DNA of 23,220 nucleotides from a virus: the IMG/VR virus record IMGVR_UViG_3300006637_000782, positions 1 through 23,220 of that record; one strand, given 5' to 3'. This document shows, piece by piece, positions 1-7,539 of the stretch. The notes under the pieces were generated by a model. It worked only from the letters and a program-made list of their open reading frames with translations. It made no database searches and had not been told where the DNA came from. A program made the position numbers and the translations under genes. The first letter of the stretch is position 1; every line of letters starts with the position of its first letter.

Positions 1-703
1 CAGACTTGAAGAAGACACCCCTTGGGTTCGTGTCTTCTGGAGTCACGGAGTAGTATGTCGAATAAGACGCCGTCGAAATATCCCACGCAGTGCTCAAGCC
101 GTATTCATTTACGCGGTTATAGACATCCTCAGACACGTACATCTTGGTGCCGTCAGACTTAAAAAATATCCCCGACGGGGCACCACCCTGCCCAACTATA
201 GAAAAGTTTTGCAGATAGGACACCGTCGAAATATCCCACGCAGTACTCAGGTCGTATTCATTAACCTCGTCGCCATTAGACCCCACGACGTACATCTTGA
301 TGCCGTCGGACCTGAAGTACAGTCCAGTGGGGGCGGACTCTTGCGTGGAGATATCCTTGTAGGTGGAGACCGTGGCTGTCGAAACATCCCACGCAGTACT
401 CAGGCCGTACTCGTACACCCTGTCAAGTTGAGATCCTACGACATACATCTTGGTGCCGTCAGACTTGAAGAATACGTCTTGGGGGAATGAATCTTGCGAC
501 ACACTGACATTCTGCACGTAAGACGCCGTCGAAATATCCCAAGCAGTACTCAGGTCGTATTCGTTTACGTCGTCTCCAAAATTACCCACGACATACATCT
601 TGGTGCCGTCTGGTTTAAAAAACAGGCCCTCGGGTTGAGTTTCTTGCGCGCCGACCCCAAAGACACCGATCGTGTTTGTTCCGACCCAGTAACGGTCTGC
701 CAT
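1..703 (-). CDS. Propeller-repeat tail protein, second paralogue (3' end missing)
   Basis: Incomplete: 234 codons are present and the frame runs off the left edge still open. I chose the ATG at 703 because CGGAGA lies at 710-715 just upstream. The protein begins MADRYWVG, a start I recall from phage tail proteins, and then carries four full and one cut copy of a repeat of about 51 residues with the pattern FFKxDGTKMYVxG, VNEYxLSTAWDISTASY. The repeat looks like a beta-propeller blade and matches the blades of the larger gene at 3907-5511. Base use is richer in G and C here than in that paralogue. It sits last in the fibre block, so I infer an exposed receptor-binding or carbohydrate-contacting role. 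The number of missing blades is unknown. Confidence 0.8.
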   Translation of the reverse strand, partial: MADRYWVGTNTIGVFGVGAQETQPEGLFFKPDGTKMYVVGNFGDDVNEYDLSTAWDISTASYVQNVSVSQDSFPQDVFFKSDGTKMYVVGSQLDRVYEYGLSTAWDVSTATVSTYKDISTQESAPTGLYFRSDGIKMYVVGSNGDEVNEYDLSTAWDISTVSYLQNFSIVGQGGAPSGIFFKSDGTKMYVSEDVYNRVNEYGLSTAWDISTASYSTYYSVTPEDTNPRGVFFKS

Positions 704-745
704 GTCAGGTCTCCGACTTAAAAACTATATCGACAGTCATGGCAG

Positions 746-1984
746 TCACGCTTGCGTTACGGTGGCAACAGCGTCCCAATAACTATCCGTGGCGTTATAT
801 ATGCAACCCACGTAAGTGACTTTCGTGGCAACCGTTGTTGTCGGAAGCGTGATGCCCATTTCGCGGAACGCACCGGATGACGTAGTCCAAGTGATCGCGC
901 GAGCAGTGCCATTATCCTCAATTCGAATCACAAGTTTTTGCCCATCAGCCGGAGTCCCGCTTGGTTGAGCAATGGTGATATCCCCCGTAAGACCCTCTAC
1001 CTTATAGACATCAGTGGTATCCCCATTTGGGGTGATACTCCCCGTGGTTGCGGATGCTGCAACGACGCGAGGATTGACGCGCTTGTTTGTCAGCGTCTGA
1101 GTGTCGCTCGTTCCAACAACAGATCCGGAGGGGGCCGTGAGAGAAGTACTCCACGCAGTGCCCGTGCTTACAGCGATTCCCGCCCCAGGGTATACTTGTG
1201 CTGCCGGTCCTGCGGCACTTGTCCAAGTAGTTCCATTAGAGGTGAGAACATTCCCATTACTGCCGGGAGCGACAACTTGAAATGCAGAAGTGCCATTGCC
1301 GAGCAGTACATTGTTCGCTGTAAAGGACGACGCACCAGTGCCCCCATCGGAGACCGTTAAATCCGTGATGCCAGTGATGGAGCCGCCGGTAATCGCGACA
1401 TTGCTCGCGGCCTGCGTAGCCATGGTGCCAAGGCCCAAGGATGTACGCGCAGTTGACCCGTTCTCCACCACCCACGTTGAGCCGTTGCCCACGATGATGT
1501 TGCCGTCTGCAACACCCAACGCACCGATCGCCGTCAGCGTTGCTGTCAGAGGCTGGAAGTTGAAAGTGCTGGTCACATCAACAACAGCGGCCCCCGCACC
1601 AGCGCCATCCGCATATACAATCACGCTGTTGCCATCCGCCACCGTGACGTTTCCACCCGACCCCTGCGTAAGGACGACGCTCTGGCCAGAGTTGTTCTTC
1701 ACGATATAAACGTGCTGCACGGTGTTGGGAGAAATGATGACGGTGTTTGTGCCGCTCGGACTACCACCAAAAACCAGGACAGAGTACTGACCGTCGGAAA
1801 GAGTCGCACTTCCGCTAACGGTAGTCGTCAGAGTGTGTGTTGTTCCAGAAAGAGCGATCGCACCGACGCCATTCGTGAGACGGTCAACAATCTCAAGGTT
1901 TACGTTCGTGGTGCCGCCCCACGTTCCGGACTGCTCGCCGGTAGCAATTAGCTCAAGGCCGACGTTGCTAAAAGTGCTTGCCAT
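746..1984 (-). CDS. Tail fibre protein
   Basis: 412 residues, ATG start with AGGA eight bases upstream. The N-terminal part (about 1-140) is a beta-rich Gly/Thr/Ser-rich domain opening MASTFSNVGLELIATGEQSG, of a type I recall at the head of phage fibre proteins, including a QHVYIVKNNSGQSVVL stretch. Residues about 145-270 contain fibre-shaft motifs such as SLGLGTMATQ, ITGGSITG and VLTSNGTTWT. The C-terminal third, from about residue 290, resembles a compact beta domain of the kind found at fibre tips. There are no charged helical segments and no signal peptide. It follows the repeat protein 2089-3459 after a gap of about 100 bases that holds a possible promoter. Role as a virion fibre is well supported by composition and motifs; the receptor is unknown. 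Confidence 0.8.
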   Translation of the reverse strand: MASTFSNVGLELIATGEQSGTWGGTTNVNLEIVDRLTNGVGAIALSGTTHTLTTTVSGSATLSDGQYSVLVFGGSPSGTNTVIISPNTVQHVYIVKNNSGQSVVLTQGSGGNVTVADGNSVIVYADGAGAGAAVVDVTSTFNFQPLTATLTAIGALGVADGNIIVGNGSTWVVENGSTARTSLGLGTMATQAASNVAITGGSITGITDLTVSDGGTGASSFTANNVLLGNGTSAFQVVAPGSNGNVLTSNGTTWTSAAGPAAQVYPGAGIAVSTGTAWSTSLTAPSGSVVGTSDTQTLTNKRVNPRVVAASATTGSITPNGDTTDVYKVEGLTGDITIAQPSGTPADGQKLVIRIEDNGTARAITWTTSSGAFREMGITLPTTTVATKVTYVGCIYNATDSYWDAVATVTQA

Positions 1985-2041
1985 TTGGGTGTCCTACGTT
2001 GCGGTTTCCGTCAAAACCCTCCCAGATGACGGGTTCTCCTC

Positions 2042-2070
2042 AATATAACTTGTTCGCGGCTTAGAGACAA
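2042..2070 (-). promoter_or_regulatory. Possible sigma70-type promoter
   Basis: On the minus strand the 104-base gap upstream of the fibre gene 746-1984 reads TTGTCT, 17 bases, TATATT. The -10 matches consensus at five of six bases, the -35 at four of six, and the spacing is ideal. This is one of only two sizeable gaps in the window (the other is 13406-13580). Seen only as a motif; activity is inferred. Confidence 0.35.
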
Positions 2071-2088
2071 CGCTCCTGTTGACCCCGC

Positions 2089-3459
2089 TTATGCCGCCGT
2101 GCACATCCAGTTGGGGCCTTGGGATGGTAGCTCCTCGGTCCACCCAGAAGATTGCACTGGGTTCTCCGGGGAATACCCAGGGTTTTGGTTCGGGGTAATT
2201 CTGCCCCACACAAGCACGGGGCCAACAACCCCTGTCGCCGCAACCCCAGTAACAGGGATGCTCGCGGTACCGGATGTCGTTACGCTGCCCACAAAACCCG
2301 CAACCGAGAGGCCGCTAACCGAAACGTCTGCTCCTGCCTCTGCGCTCGCAGACCCAACAACCCCTGTCGCCGCAACCCCAGTAACAAGAACACTGATAGT
2401 CTGCGGTATAATAACGTCGCCAACTTGACCTGCCGCAGAGAGGCCCCCAGCCACCACATCAGCAGAGGCCGTTACGGTTACCGACCCCGTCGACCCTGTC
2501 GCAGAGAGCCCCGTTTGTGGGACGTTGGCGTCGGCATTGACCGTTGTGGTGCCAACGGCGCCTGTCGCGGCGAGGCCCACAGGGGAGATGTTCGCGGTCC
2601 CAGAAGCTTGGACCTCGGAAACAGCAGCAGCCGCAGAGACCCCCGTCACGTTGACATCAACGCCCGACCCTTCGACAATCGAGACCTGGCCAACAGCGGC
2701 GGATGCAGACAACGACCCTGTTTGCACAACCTGATCTATCGAGACGACGACGCTGCCTACCAGGCCTGTCGCAGAAAGCCCCGTTTGAGGGACGTTAGCG
2801 TCACCTGTGACAGAGACAGACGAAACCGATCCTGCCGCAGACACCCCGGTAACAGCGGCGGAAACTCCGGAACCTTCTTCTACCGTCACGCCGCCGACAG
2901 AGCCGGTGGAAGACACGCCATTTGTTTGCGCCTCGGCGGATGCCGTGATGGCTACAGTCCCAACAGCGCCTGTTGCCGAAAGGCCAGTGACCGACGCGTT
3001 GGCGTCAGCTGCGACCGCTGCCAGGCCAATCTGCCCTGTTCCCCCCACACCCGTGATATCAACAACGGTGCCAAGGTCAACGGTGACACCATTCACCGCC
3101 CCTGTAGCGGACGAGCCAGTGACCGACGCATTTGCATCCGCCGAGACGGCCACAGATCCGACAGAGCCGCTGGCAGATAGGCCCGTCTGCGGGACGTTAA
3201 CATCCGCCGTGACCGTTGCCGTGCCGACAGAGCCCGTTGCCGAAAGGCCAGAGACAGACACGTTGGCGTCAGCTGCAACCGTTGCCGTTCCAACAGAGCC
3301 TGTTGCCGAAAGGCCAGTGACAGACACGTTGGCGTCAGCTGCAACCGTTGCCGTTCCAACAGAGCCTGTTGCCGAAAGGCCAGTAACGGAAACCGCCACC
3401 TCTACGCTGGCGATGTCATCCGCTAGGGCGACAGCAGCTAATGGGGCGAATCCAAGCAT
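2089..3459 (-). CDS. Tandem 22-residue-repeat structural protein
   Basis: 456 residues with ATG at 3459 and a clear GGAG ribosome binding site (CGGAGTAACACATG). After a hydrophobic start, MLGFAPLAAVALADD, nearly the whole protein is a tandem repeat of about 20-22 residues with the pattern VTGLSATGSVGTATVAADAN, giving roughly 18 to 20 copies, very rich in Ala, Gly, Val, Ser and Thr and poor in charge. The last 45 residues differ and are rich in Pro, Trp and Asn (GPVLVWGRITPNQNPGY). At DNA level the first copies are almost identical with a 66-base period. The protein probably forms an extended beta-strand stalk or solenoid in the tail. The N-terminus could be read as a weak signal peptide, but this start type is one I recall from marine phage virion proteins. 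Function beyond structure is not known. Confidence 0.75.
   Translation of the reverse strand: MLGFAPLAAVALADDIASVEVAVSVTGLSATGSVGTATVAADANVSVTGLSATGSVGTATVAADANVSVSGLSATGSVGTATVTADVNVPQTGLSASGSVGSVAVSADANASVTGSSATGAVNGVTVDLGTVVDITGVGGTGQIGLAAVAADANASVTGLSATGAVGTVAITASAEAQTNGVSSTGSVGGVTVEEGSGVSAAVTGVSAAGSVSSVSVTGDANVPQTGLSATGLVGSVVVSIDQVVQTGSLSASAAVGQVSIVEGSGVDVNVTGVSAAAAVSEVQASGTANISPVGLAATGAVGTTTVNADANVPQTGLSATGSTGSVTVTASADVVAGGLSAAGQVGDVIIPQTISVLVTGVAATGVVGSASAEAGADVSVSGLSVAGFVGSVTTSGTASIPVTGVAATGVVGPVLVWGRITPNQNPGYSPENPVQSSGWTEELPSQGPNWMCTAA
3236..3385. repeat. 66-base near-perfect tandem repeat inside the 22-residue-repeat gene
   Basis: Units start with GTTGCCGAAAGGCCA at 3236, 3302 and 3368 (plus-strand reading), exactly 66 bases apart. 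The first two units differ at only a few bases, and the third starts identically before diverging. The period equals 22 codons, so changes in copy number keep the frame. More diverged copies continue down to about 2200. Confidence 0.85.
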
Positions 3460-3462
3460 GTG

Positions 3463-3891
3463 TTACTCCGGTTTAACGGGCCACTCGACGCTATGAGGAA
3501 ACCCCTGTTGTGCTGTTATATCACGAAGTGCCTGCCTATAGGTAGCCATGTCAGGTGCCATCGCGACATCAGAAAGGGCCATCCAGTCCGTCTGGCGCAG
3601 AAGATCGTCGCGATGCGCGCGGATATTCGCCGCCGCGCGATCTGTAGCAATTTCTTGCACCGTCCAAACCTGCAACCAACCCGCATCCCCCTGCTCCACG
3701 GACTGGATGACGCGATGCGTCTTGCTGTCAAAAGCTGGTGTTGCAACCTGTTGCACGGGGTAAACGTCATATGCCGCTAGAACATCGTCGGGAACCTGCT
3801 TGGGAAAGCTGGTCTGCGGGTTATCACGGCGGAGTTGCCCAACGGTGTAAGGAAATTGGCTGGGCTGGCCGTTTGTGAGTTTGACGTACAT
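3463..3891 (-). CDS. Phage tail assembly chaperone-like protein
   Basis: 142 residues, ATG at 3891 with GGGAG five bases upstream. The C-terminal half has the signature of the Phage_tail_APC family (Pfam PF16778, recalled): an Arg/Asp helix RAHRDDLLRQTDWMAL, then YRQALRDITAQQGFP and a closing WPVKP. The N-terminal half (YVKLTNGQPSQFPYTVGQLR) is the part that in related genes varies with the fibre. Proteins of this family are encoded beside tail fibre genes and are thought to help fibre folding or attachment. Here the gene lies between a propeller protein and a repeat protein, which fits. Confident on family, less so on the partner. Confidence 0.85.
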   Translation of the reverse strand: MYVKLTNGQPSQFPYTVGQLRRDNPQTSFPKQVPDDVLAAYDVYPVQQVATPAFDSKTHRVIQSVEQGDAGWLQVWTVQEIATDRAAANIRAHRDDLLRQTDWMALSDVAMAPDMATYRQALRDITAQQGFPHSVEWPVKPE

Positions 3892-3906
3892 GTTTTTCTC
3901 CCATGT

Positions 3907-5511
3907 CTACGATAGATCAAAGCTATACACAGCCATTCCGGTTTGCGTGACAATGTACAGCTTACGTCCAGTTGGTCTAAAGAACAGCCCGAATGGGTTA
4001 GTGAACACGCTGCCGAAGGCAAAAACTTGTAGGAAGGAAGCTGTAGAGACATCCCACTCAGTGGTGAGGTCATATTCGTTCACTTCGTACCCGAATTGCC
4101 CAATAACATACATCTTGGTGCCATCTGGTTTGAAAAATATCCCTGCGTTAGCGGCATCCTGTGCGAGAGTAAAATACTGCAAAAAAGAAGCAGTGGATAC
4201 ATCCCAAGCAGTACTTAGATCGTATTCGTTCACACGGGAGTTAGTGCGACCGACAACATACATCTTCGAACCATCTGGTTTGAAGAACAGGCCTTGCGGT
4301 AAGGTATCTTGCGTTAAAACACTAAAGACTTGAACATACGAAGCCGTGGACACATCCCAAGCAGTGCTTAGGTTATATTCATTTACATCACGCCCAGAGG
4401 TTCCGAGAACATACATTTTGGTGCCGTCTGGCTTAAAAAACAGCGAGTTTGGGTTGGCCTCTTGTGCAGCAACACTAAAGGCTTGATTATAAGAAGCGGT
4501 AGAAATATCCCAAGCACTGCTTAACGCGTATTCGTTTATGTCGTCTCCGATAACGCCAGTAATGTACATCTTAGTGCCGTCAGATTTGAAGAACACATCT
4601 CTAGGTGATGTCTCTTCCGCCGACACATTCTTGTAGTTTGTTGCAGGGGCATTCCAAGCTGCGGTAGAAATATCCCAAGCAGTACTTAGGTCGTACTCAA
4701 ACACATTGGCCGTCTGACCAATAATATACATCTTGGTGCCGTCAGACTTAAAAAATACGTCCCTAAGTTGAGTCTCTTCTGTAGCAACACTAAAGTTCTG
4801 GGAATACGATGCTGTCGAAATGTCCCAAGCAGTGCTTAGATCATATTCGTTTATGTCATTGCCTGAATCTCCGGAAATGTACATCTTTGTACCATCCGAC
4901 TTAAAGTAGACCCCGGTCGGTGCGCTGTCTTGTGCAACAACACTAAAATTTTGAGAATACGATGCTGTCGAAATGTCCCAAGCAGTGCTTAGGTTGTATT
5001 CGTTTACGTCATCTCCTGAGGTGCCGACAATATACATTTTAGTCCCATCGGACTTAAAAGACAGGCCTTGCGGTGCTGTCTCTTCTGTAGCAACACTAAA
5101 GTTCTGGGAATACGATGCTGTCGAAATGTCCCAAGCAGTGCTTAGGTTATATTCATTTACGTCATCTCCGCTGGCACCAGTGACGTACATTTTGGTCCCA
5201 TCAGGTTTGAAAAACAAACCCGCTGGAATTGACTCTTGTGCAGAAACGCTGAAGGATTGATTGTACGATGCTGTCGAAATGCTCCAAGCAGTGCTTAGGT
5301 CATATTCGTACACGACACGATTTTGCGAGCCAACAACATACATCTTCAAACCATCTGGCTTGAAGAACATTGTCTGGGGGAATTTTTCTTGACTTAAAAC
5401 CGAAAACTGACCGTAGCCAGACGCATTAAAAAAAGCAGTGGAAATATCCCAACCGCCTGTTCCAGCCCCGCCAGCAGAACTTGCGGCCTGCATTAGGCGA
5501 GAAATGCTCAT
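3907..5511 (-). CDS. Ten-blade propeller-repeat tail protein
   Basis: 534 residues. I chose the ATG at 5511 (MSISRLMQAASS) because it overlaps the upstream stop as ATGA. The protein consists of ten copies of a repeat of about 51 residues: FFKPDGTKMYVxG, xxDVNEYxLSTAWDISTASYxQxFSVxxQExxPxGL. The sequence begins part way through a unit (GGWDISTAFF) and ends part way through one (GRKLYIVTQTGMAVYSFDLS), the Velcro arrangement that closes beta-propellers. Four units share near-identical DNA at 153-base spacing. No catalytic motif is seen. Placed among fibre genes, it is likely a receptor-binding or adhesive tail protein. It is a paralogue of the gene at 1-703 but uses more A and T. Confidence 0.85.
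   Translation of the reverse strand: MSISRLMQAASSAGGAGTGGWDISTAFFNASGYGQFSVLSQEKFPQTMFFKPDGLKMYVVGSQNRVVYEYDLSTAWSISTASYNQSFSVSAQESIPAGLFFKPDGTKMYVTGASGDDVNEYNLSTAWDISTASYSQNFSVATEETAPQGLSFKSDGTKMYIVGTSGDDVNEYNLSTAWDISTASYSQNFSVVAQDSAPTGVYFKSDGTKMYISGDSGNDINEYDLSTAWDISTASYSQNFSVATEETQLRDVFFKSDGTKMYIIGQTANVFEYDLSTAWDISTAAWNAPATNYKNVSAEETSPRDVFFKSDGTKMYITGVIGDDINEYALSSAWDISTASYNQAFSVAAQEANPNSLFFKPDGTKMYVLGTSGRDVNEYNLSTAWDVSTASYVQVFSVLTQDTLPQGLFFKPDGSKMYVVGRTNSRVNEYDLSTAWDVSTASFLQYFTLAQDAANAGIFFKPDGTKMYVIGQFGYEVNEYDLTTEWDVSTASFLQVFAFGSVFTNPFGLFFRPTGRKLYIVTQTGMAVYSFDLS
4808..5300. repeat. 153-base repeats coding propeller blades
   Basis: The plus-strand segment GATGCTGTCGAAATG starts at 4808, 4961, 5114 and 5267, exactly 153 bases (51 codons) apart, and the surrounding bases are nearly identical. 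Flanking blades are more diverged. This points to recent duplication or gene conversion within the propeller gene. Confidence 0.85.
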
Positions 5512-5867
5512 GCCATTGCATCCCCTGCTTGAAAACCATACCACGTTGTGCCGCCGTCCTGGGTGTAAAACGTGAATACATCTGTCTCACCGCTTGCAGG
5601 GGCATCAGGGGCAGTGCCAGACGGCCAATCGACAGCCGCAGGCCAAGTGATCGTCACCGTGGCAGATGGCGTTACCTTCAGCGTGAAGCCGTAAGCAGTG
5701 CCCGAGGCAGGCGGGCTGCTAAAGGCATAGGTTACGTTGGCCGACGGAGCATCCGAGAAGACGTTGCCGCTTGTCAGATCAAGAGTGCCAGAAGTAATGT
5801 CACCGACTGTTTCACCAGACGGCGAAGCATCAAAGAACCCCTTGGTGTAGTCGATGACAATTCCCAT
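5508..5867 (-). CDS. Small tail-associated structural protein
   Basis: 119 residues, from the ATG at 5867 (MGIVIDYTKGFFDASPSGE), which overlaps the stop of the previous gene as TAATG. An upstream Met in the same frame would run back through the previous gene and has no ribosome binding site. The protein is a single beta-rich domain with WPAAVDWPSGTAPDAPASG, then TFYTQDGGTTWYGFQAGDA. The second motif is one I recall as the end of phage fibre or tail-tip modules. Its stop overlaps the start of the propeller gene. It may be a short fibre-tip or connector component. Confidence 0.7.
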   Translation of the reverse strand: MGIVIDYTKGFFDASPSGETVGDITSGTLDLTSGNVFSDAPSANVTYAFSSPPASGTAYGFTLKVTPSATVTITWPAAVDWPSGTAPDAPASGETDVFTFYTQDGGTTWYGFQAGDAMA

Positions 5868-6166
5868 TAGACTGCAACGCTCCCGTTCATATCTTCCTGC
5901 GCCATAACCCAAGCATAGCACTTGTCGAGGAAGTTAGCGCCAGCCGCAGCTTCGACCTCAGCCAGGTCAGCGTGATAGCGACGGAAGTCCACTTCACGGG
6001 TGTCGTCACCGGGCGTGGCAGTGGCATAGCCAGAGACATCAATCATCACCGTGAACTTGGGGCCACCCTCACGCATCCGAGAGACAGCCGCAGTGACGAT
6101 GCGGAAGTAAGCGCCAGCAAAGGGAGTACCGTACTGGCTGGTGGTCAGGTCGAGAGAGATAGCCAT
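5867..6166 (-). CDS. Conserved hypothetical phage protein
   Basis: 99 residues. The start at 6166 has a very strong Shine-Dalgarno sequence (TAAAGGAGGCC) nine bases upstream; an in-frame Met farther upstream lies inside the preceding gene and is unlikely. The protein reads MAISLDLTTSQYGTPFAGAY, followed by a beta segment (KFTVMIDVSGYA) and an acidic helical C-terminal half (YHADLAEVEAAAGANFLDK). I know of no named domain. The position between fibre genes and the strong ribosome binding site suggest an abundant virion or assembly protein. Function unknown. Confidence 0.7.
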   Translation of the reverse strand: MAISLDLTTSQYGTPFAGAYFRIVTAAVSRMREGGPKFTVMIDVSGYATATPGDDTREVDFRRYHADLAEVEAAAGANFLDKCYAWVMAQEDMNGSVAV

Positions 6167-6177
6167 GTTGGCCTCCT

Positions 6178-7539
6178 TTAGTAGGTTACTTCGCTGGTAT
6201 GCACAGTGGCGACCCAGCGAATGTTTGTTGCAGCAGCCCCAGTGACTTCGATCTTCAGGCCACCATTGGTAGTATCTGCACTCAGGGCCATGCCCCATGC
6301 AGGTGTGTTGTCCAGAACAGTTGTAGCACTATTCACCAGCACTGTCGTCCCCGCCGATCCTTCCCTGCGGATCAAGCCCTCAATCTTCCATGCTGCACAC
6401 GCTGTGCCTGCCGAGGCTTGCTGACGGGCTACGATGGTGCCGTGGAAGGCGTAGGCAGAGTTGTTGGGCAGGATGATTTGGTTGGTGGCTGAAGGCGTTG
6501 TCAAGAATGTAGTCAACGTTGTTGGCGTTGCATCTGTTGTAGCGATGGTCAGAACCATGCGCCCTTCTTGAGACGACCCGTCATTACTGCCGGAAATACT
6601 TGCCCCAGACCACGCATACTTACCCGTAATGCCGTTTACATCCGTGCGAAAGCCAAGCGCAAAACTTCGCAATGCGTCTGCTTGACACCCCTGCCCAATA
6701 GCCACGGCGGCGGAGTTTGAAGCGGTTGTCCCATCCCCAATGGCGATAGACCAGTTGCCAGATGCGGTGCCATCCCCAAGCACAATTGATTCAAGGCCAG
6801 ATGAAAGACCAGCAGGGCCTATGGCGACACTATCCGTTCCCGTTGACTGACAAAGACGCCCTATTGCAATGCTGCCTGTCCCAGTGGCACCGTAGCTTGA
6901 TGTGTTCAAAAGGTTAGCTGCGGCGAAGCTGTCGGTGCCGGATGCGTAGGAGCCGCCGAGAGAAACTGCACCGCCCCCTGTTCCCGCCGAAGCACCTGCA
7001 CCCGCAGAACTAGCACCCGCCGCAAAGTTGTAACCACCGCTTGCAGTCGCACCATATCCAATAGCAACAGCACCAGAGCCGCTTGCATTTGCAGCCGCAG
7101 CGTTATTGGCGTTGTCATAAGAAAAACCACGGGGAAAGTCACTTTCTGTGACCAGCCAGTTCGTGCCGTCAGATACAATCTTCACGGTTTGACCACGCTT
7201 TACTGATAACGTAGTCGCCCCCTCAATAGTCTCTGACCCATCTGGATCAATAGTGGCAGAGCCAGTGGTTTTATTTGAACGAATGTAGGCATACCAGCCA
7301 GCGCCAAGCGTAGAAGCAGAAGTCAGGCTGGCAGTTACCGCACCAGTGCCTGTGAACTCAATAATCTTACCGAGATCACCAGACACCACAGTATAAGCGC
7401 CTGTCTTGGTGTCGATGGTCAGGGCAGATGCACCGCCGCCACCGCCAATCGCAGTGCCATTCAGCAGCAGGTCAGTGCCATCGCTCGACAGCGTAATGCC
7501 AGAGCCAGCACCCGTGTGATCTAGTTCGATCTTACCCAT
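6178..7539 (-). CDS. Tail fibre with YadA-like head repeats (paralogue 1)
   Basis: 453 residues, ATG at 7539 ([12 protein letters not shown]) overlapping the upstream stop as TGATG. Residues about 1-130 form an attachment domain (IDTKTGAYTVVSGDLGKIIE and VKRGQTVKIVSDGTNW) of a type common in phage tails. From about 145 to 320 the sequence has repeats such as AVAIGYGATASG, SIAIGRLCQSTGTDSVAIG and SIAIGDGTTASNSAAVAIG, the pattern of YadA/Hep_Hag trimeric adhesin heads. The last 120 residues ([48 protein letters not shown]) closely match the end of the neighbouring gene. I infer a trimeric fibre. It shares its C-terminus but not its N-terminus with 7539-8882. Confidence 0.85.
   Translation of the reverse strand: MGKIELDHTGAGSGITLSSDGTDLLLNGTAIGGGGGASALTIDTKTGAYTVVSGDLGKIIEFTGTGAVTASLTSASTLGAGWYAYIRSNKTTGSATIDPDGSETIEGATTLSVKRGQTVKIVSDGTNWLVTESDFPRGFSYDNANNAAAANASGSGAVAIGYGATASGGYNFAAGASSAGAGASAGTGGGAVSLGGSYASGTDSFAAANLLNTSSYGATGTGSIAIGRLCQSTGTDSVAIGPAGLSSGLESIVLGDGTASGNWSIAIGDGTTASNSAAVAIGQGCQADALRSFALGFRTDVNGITGKYAWSGASISGSNDGSSQEGRMVLTIATTDATPTTLTTFLTTPSATNQIILPNNSAYAFHGTIVARQQASAGTACAAWKIEGLIRREGSAGTTVLVNSATTVLDNTPAWGMALSADTTNGGLKIEVTGAAATNIRWVATVHTSEVTY

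Noticed and set aside
1985-2041. Weak hairpin AACCC...GGGTT followed by TTTT before the fibre gene
   Set aside because: Five-base stem and short T run are too weak to call as a terminator.
2152-3496. Long plus-strand ORFs (342 and 229 codons) opposite the 22-residue-repeat gene
   Set aside because: Their length follows from the repeat period (66 bases, a multiple of three) and lack of stops in the repeat; products are low-complexity Arg/Pro-rich or Thr/Pro-rich, with no ribosome binding site and the opposite strand to all other genes.
5867-6298. Longer form of the 99-residue protein starting at 6298
   Set aside because: The extension lies inside the end of the fibre gene in another frame and lacks a ribosome binding site, whereas 6166 has TAAAGGAGG.
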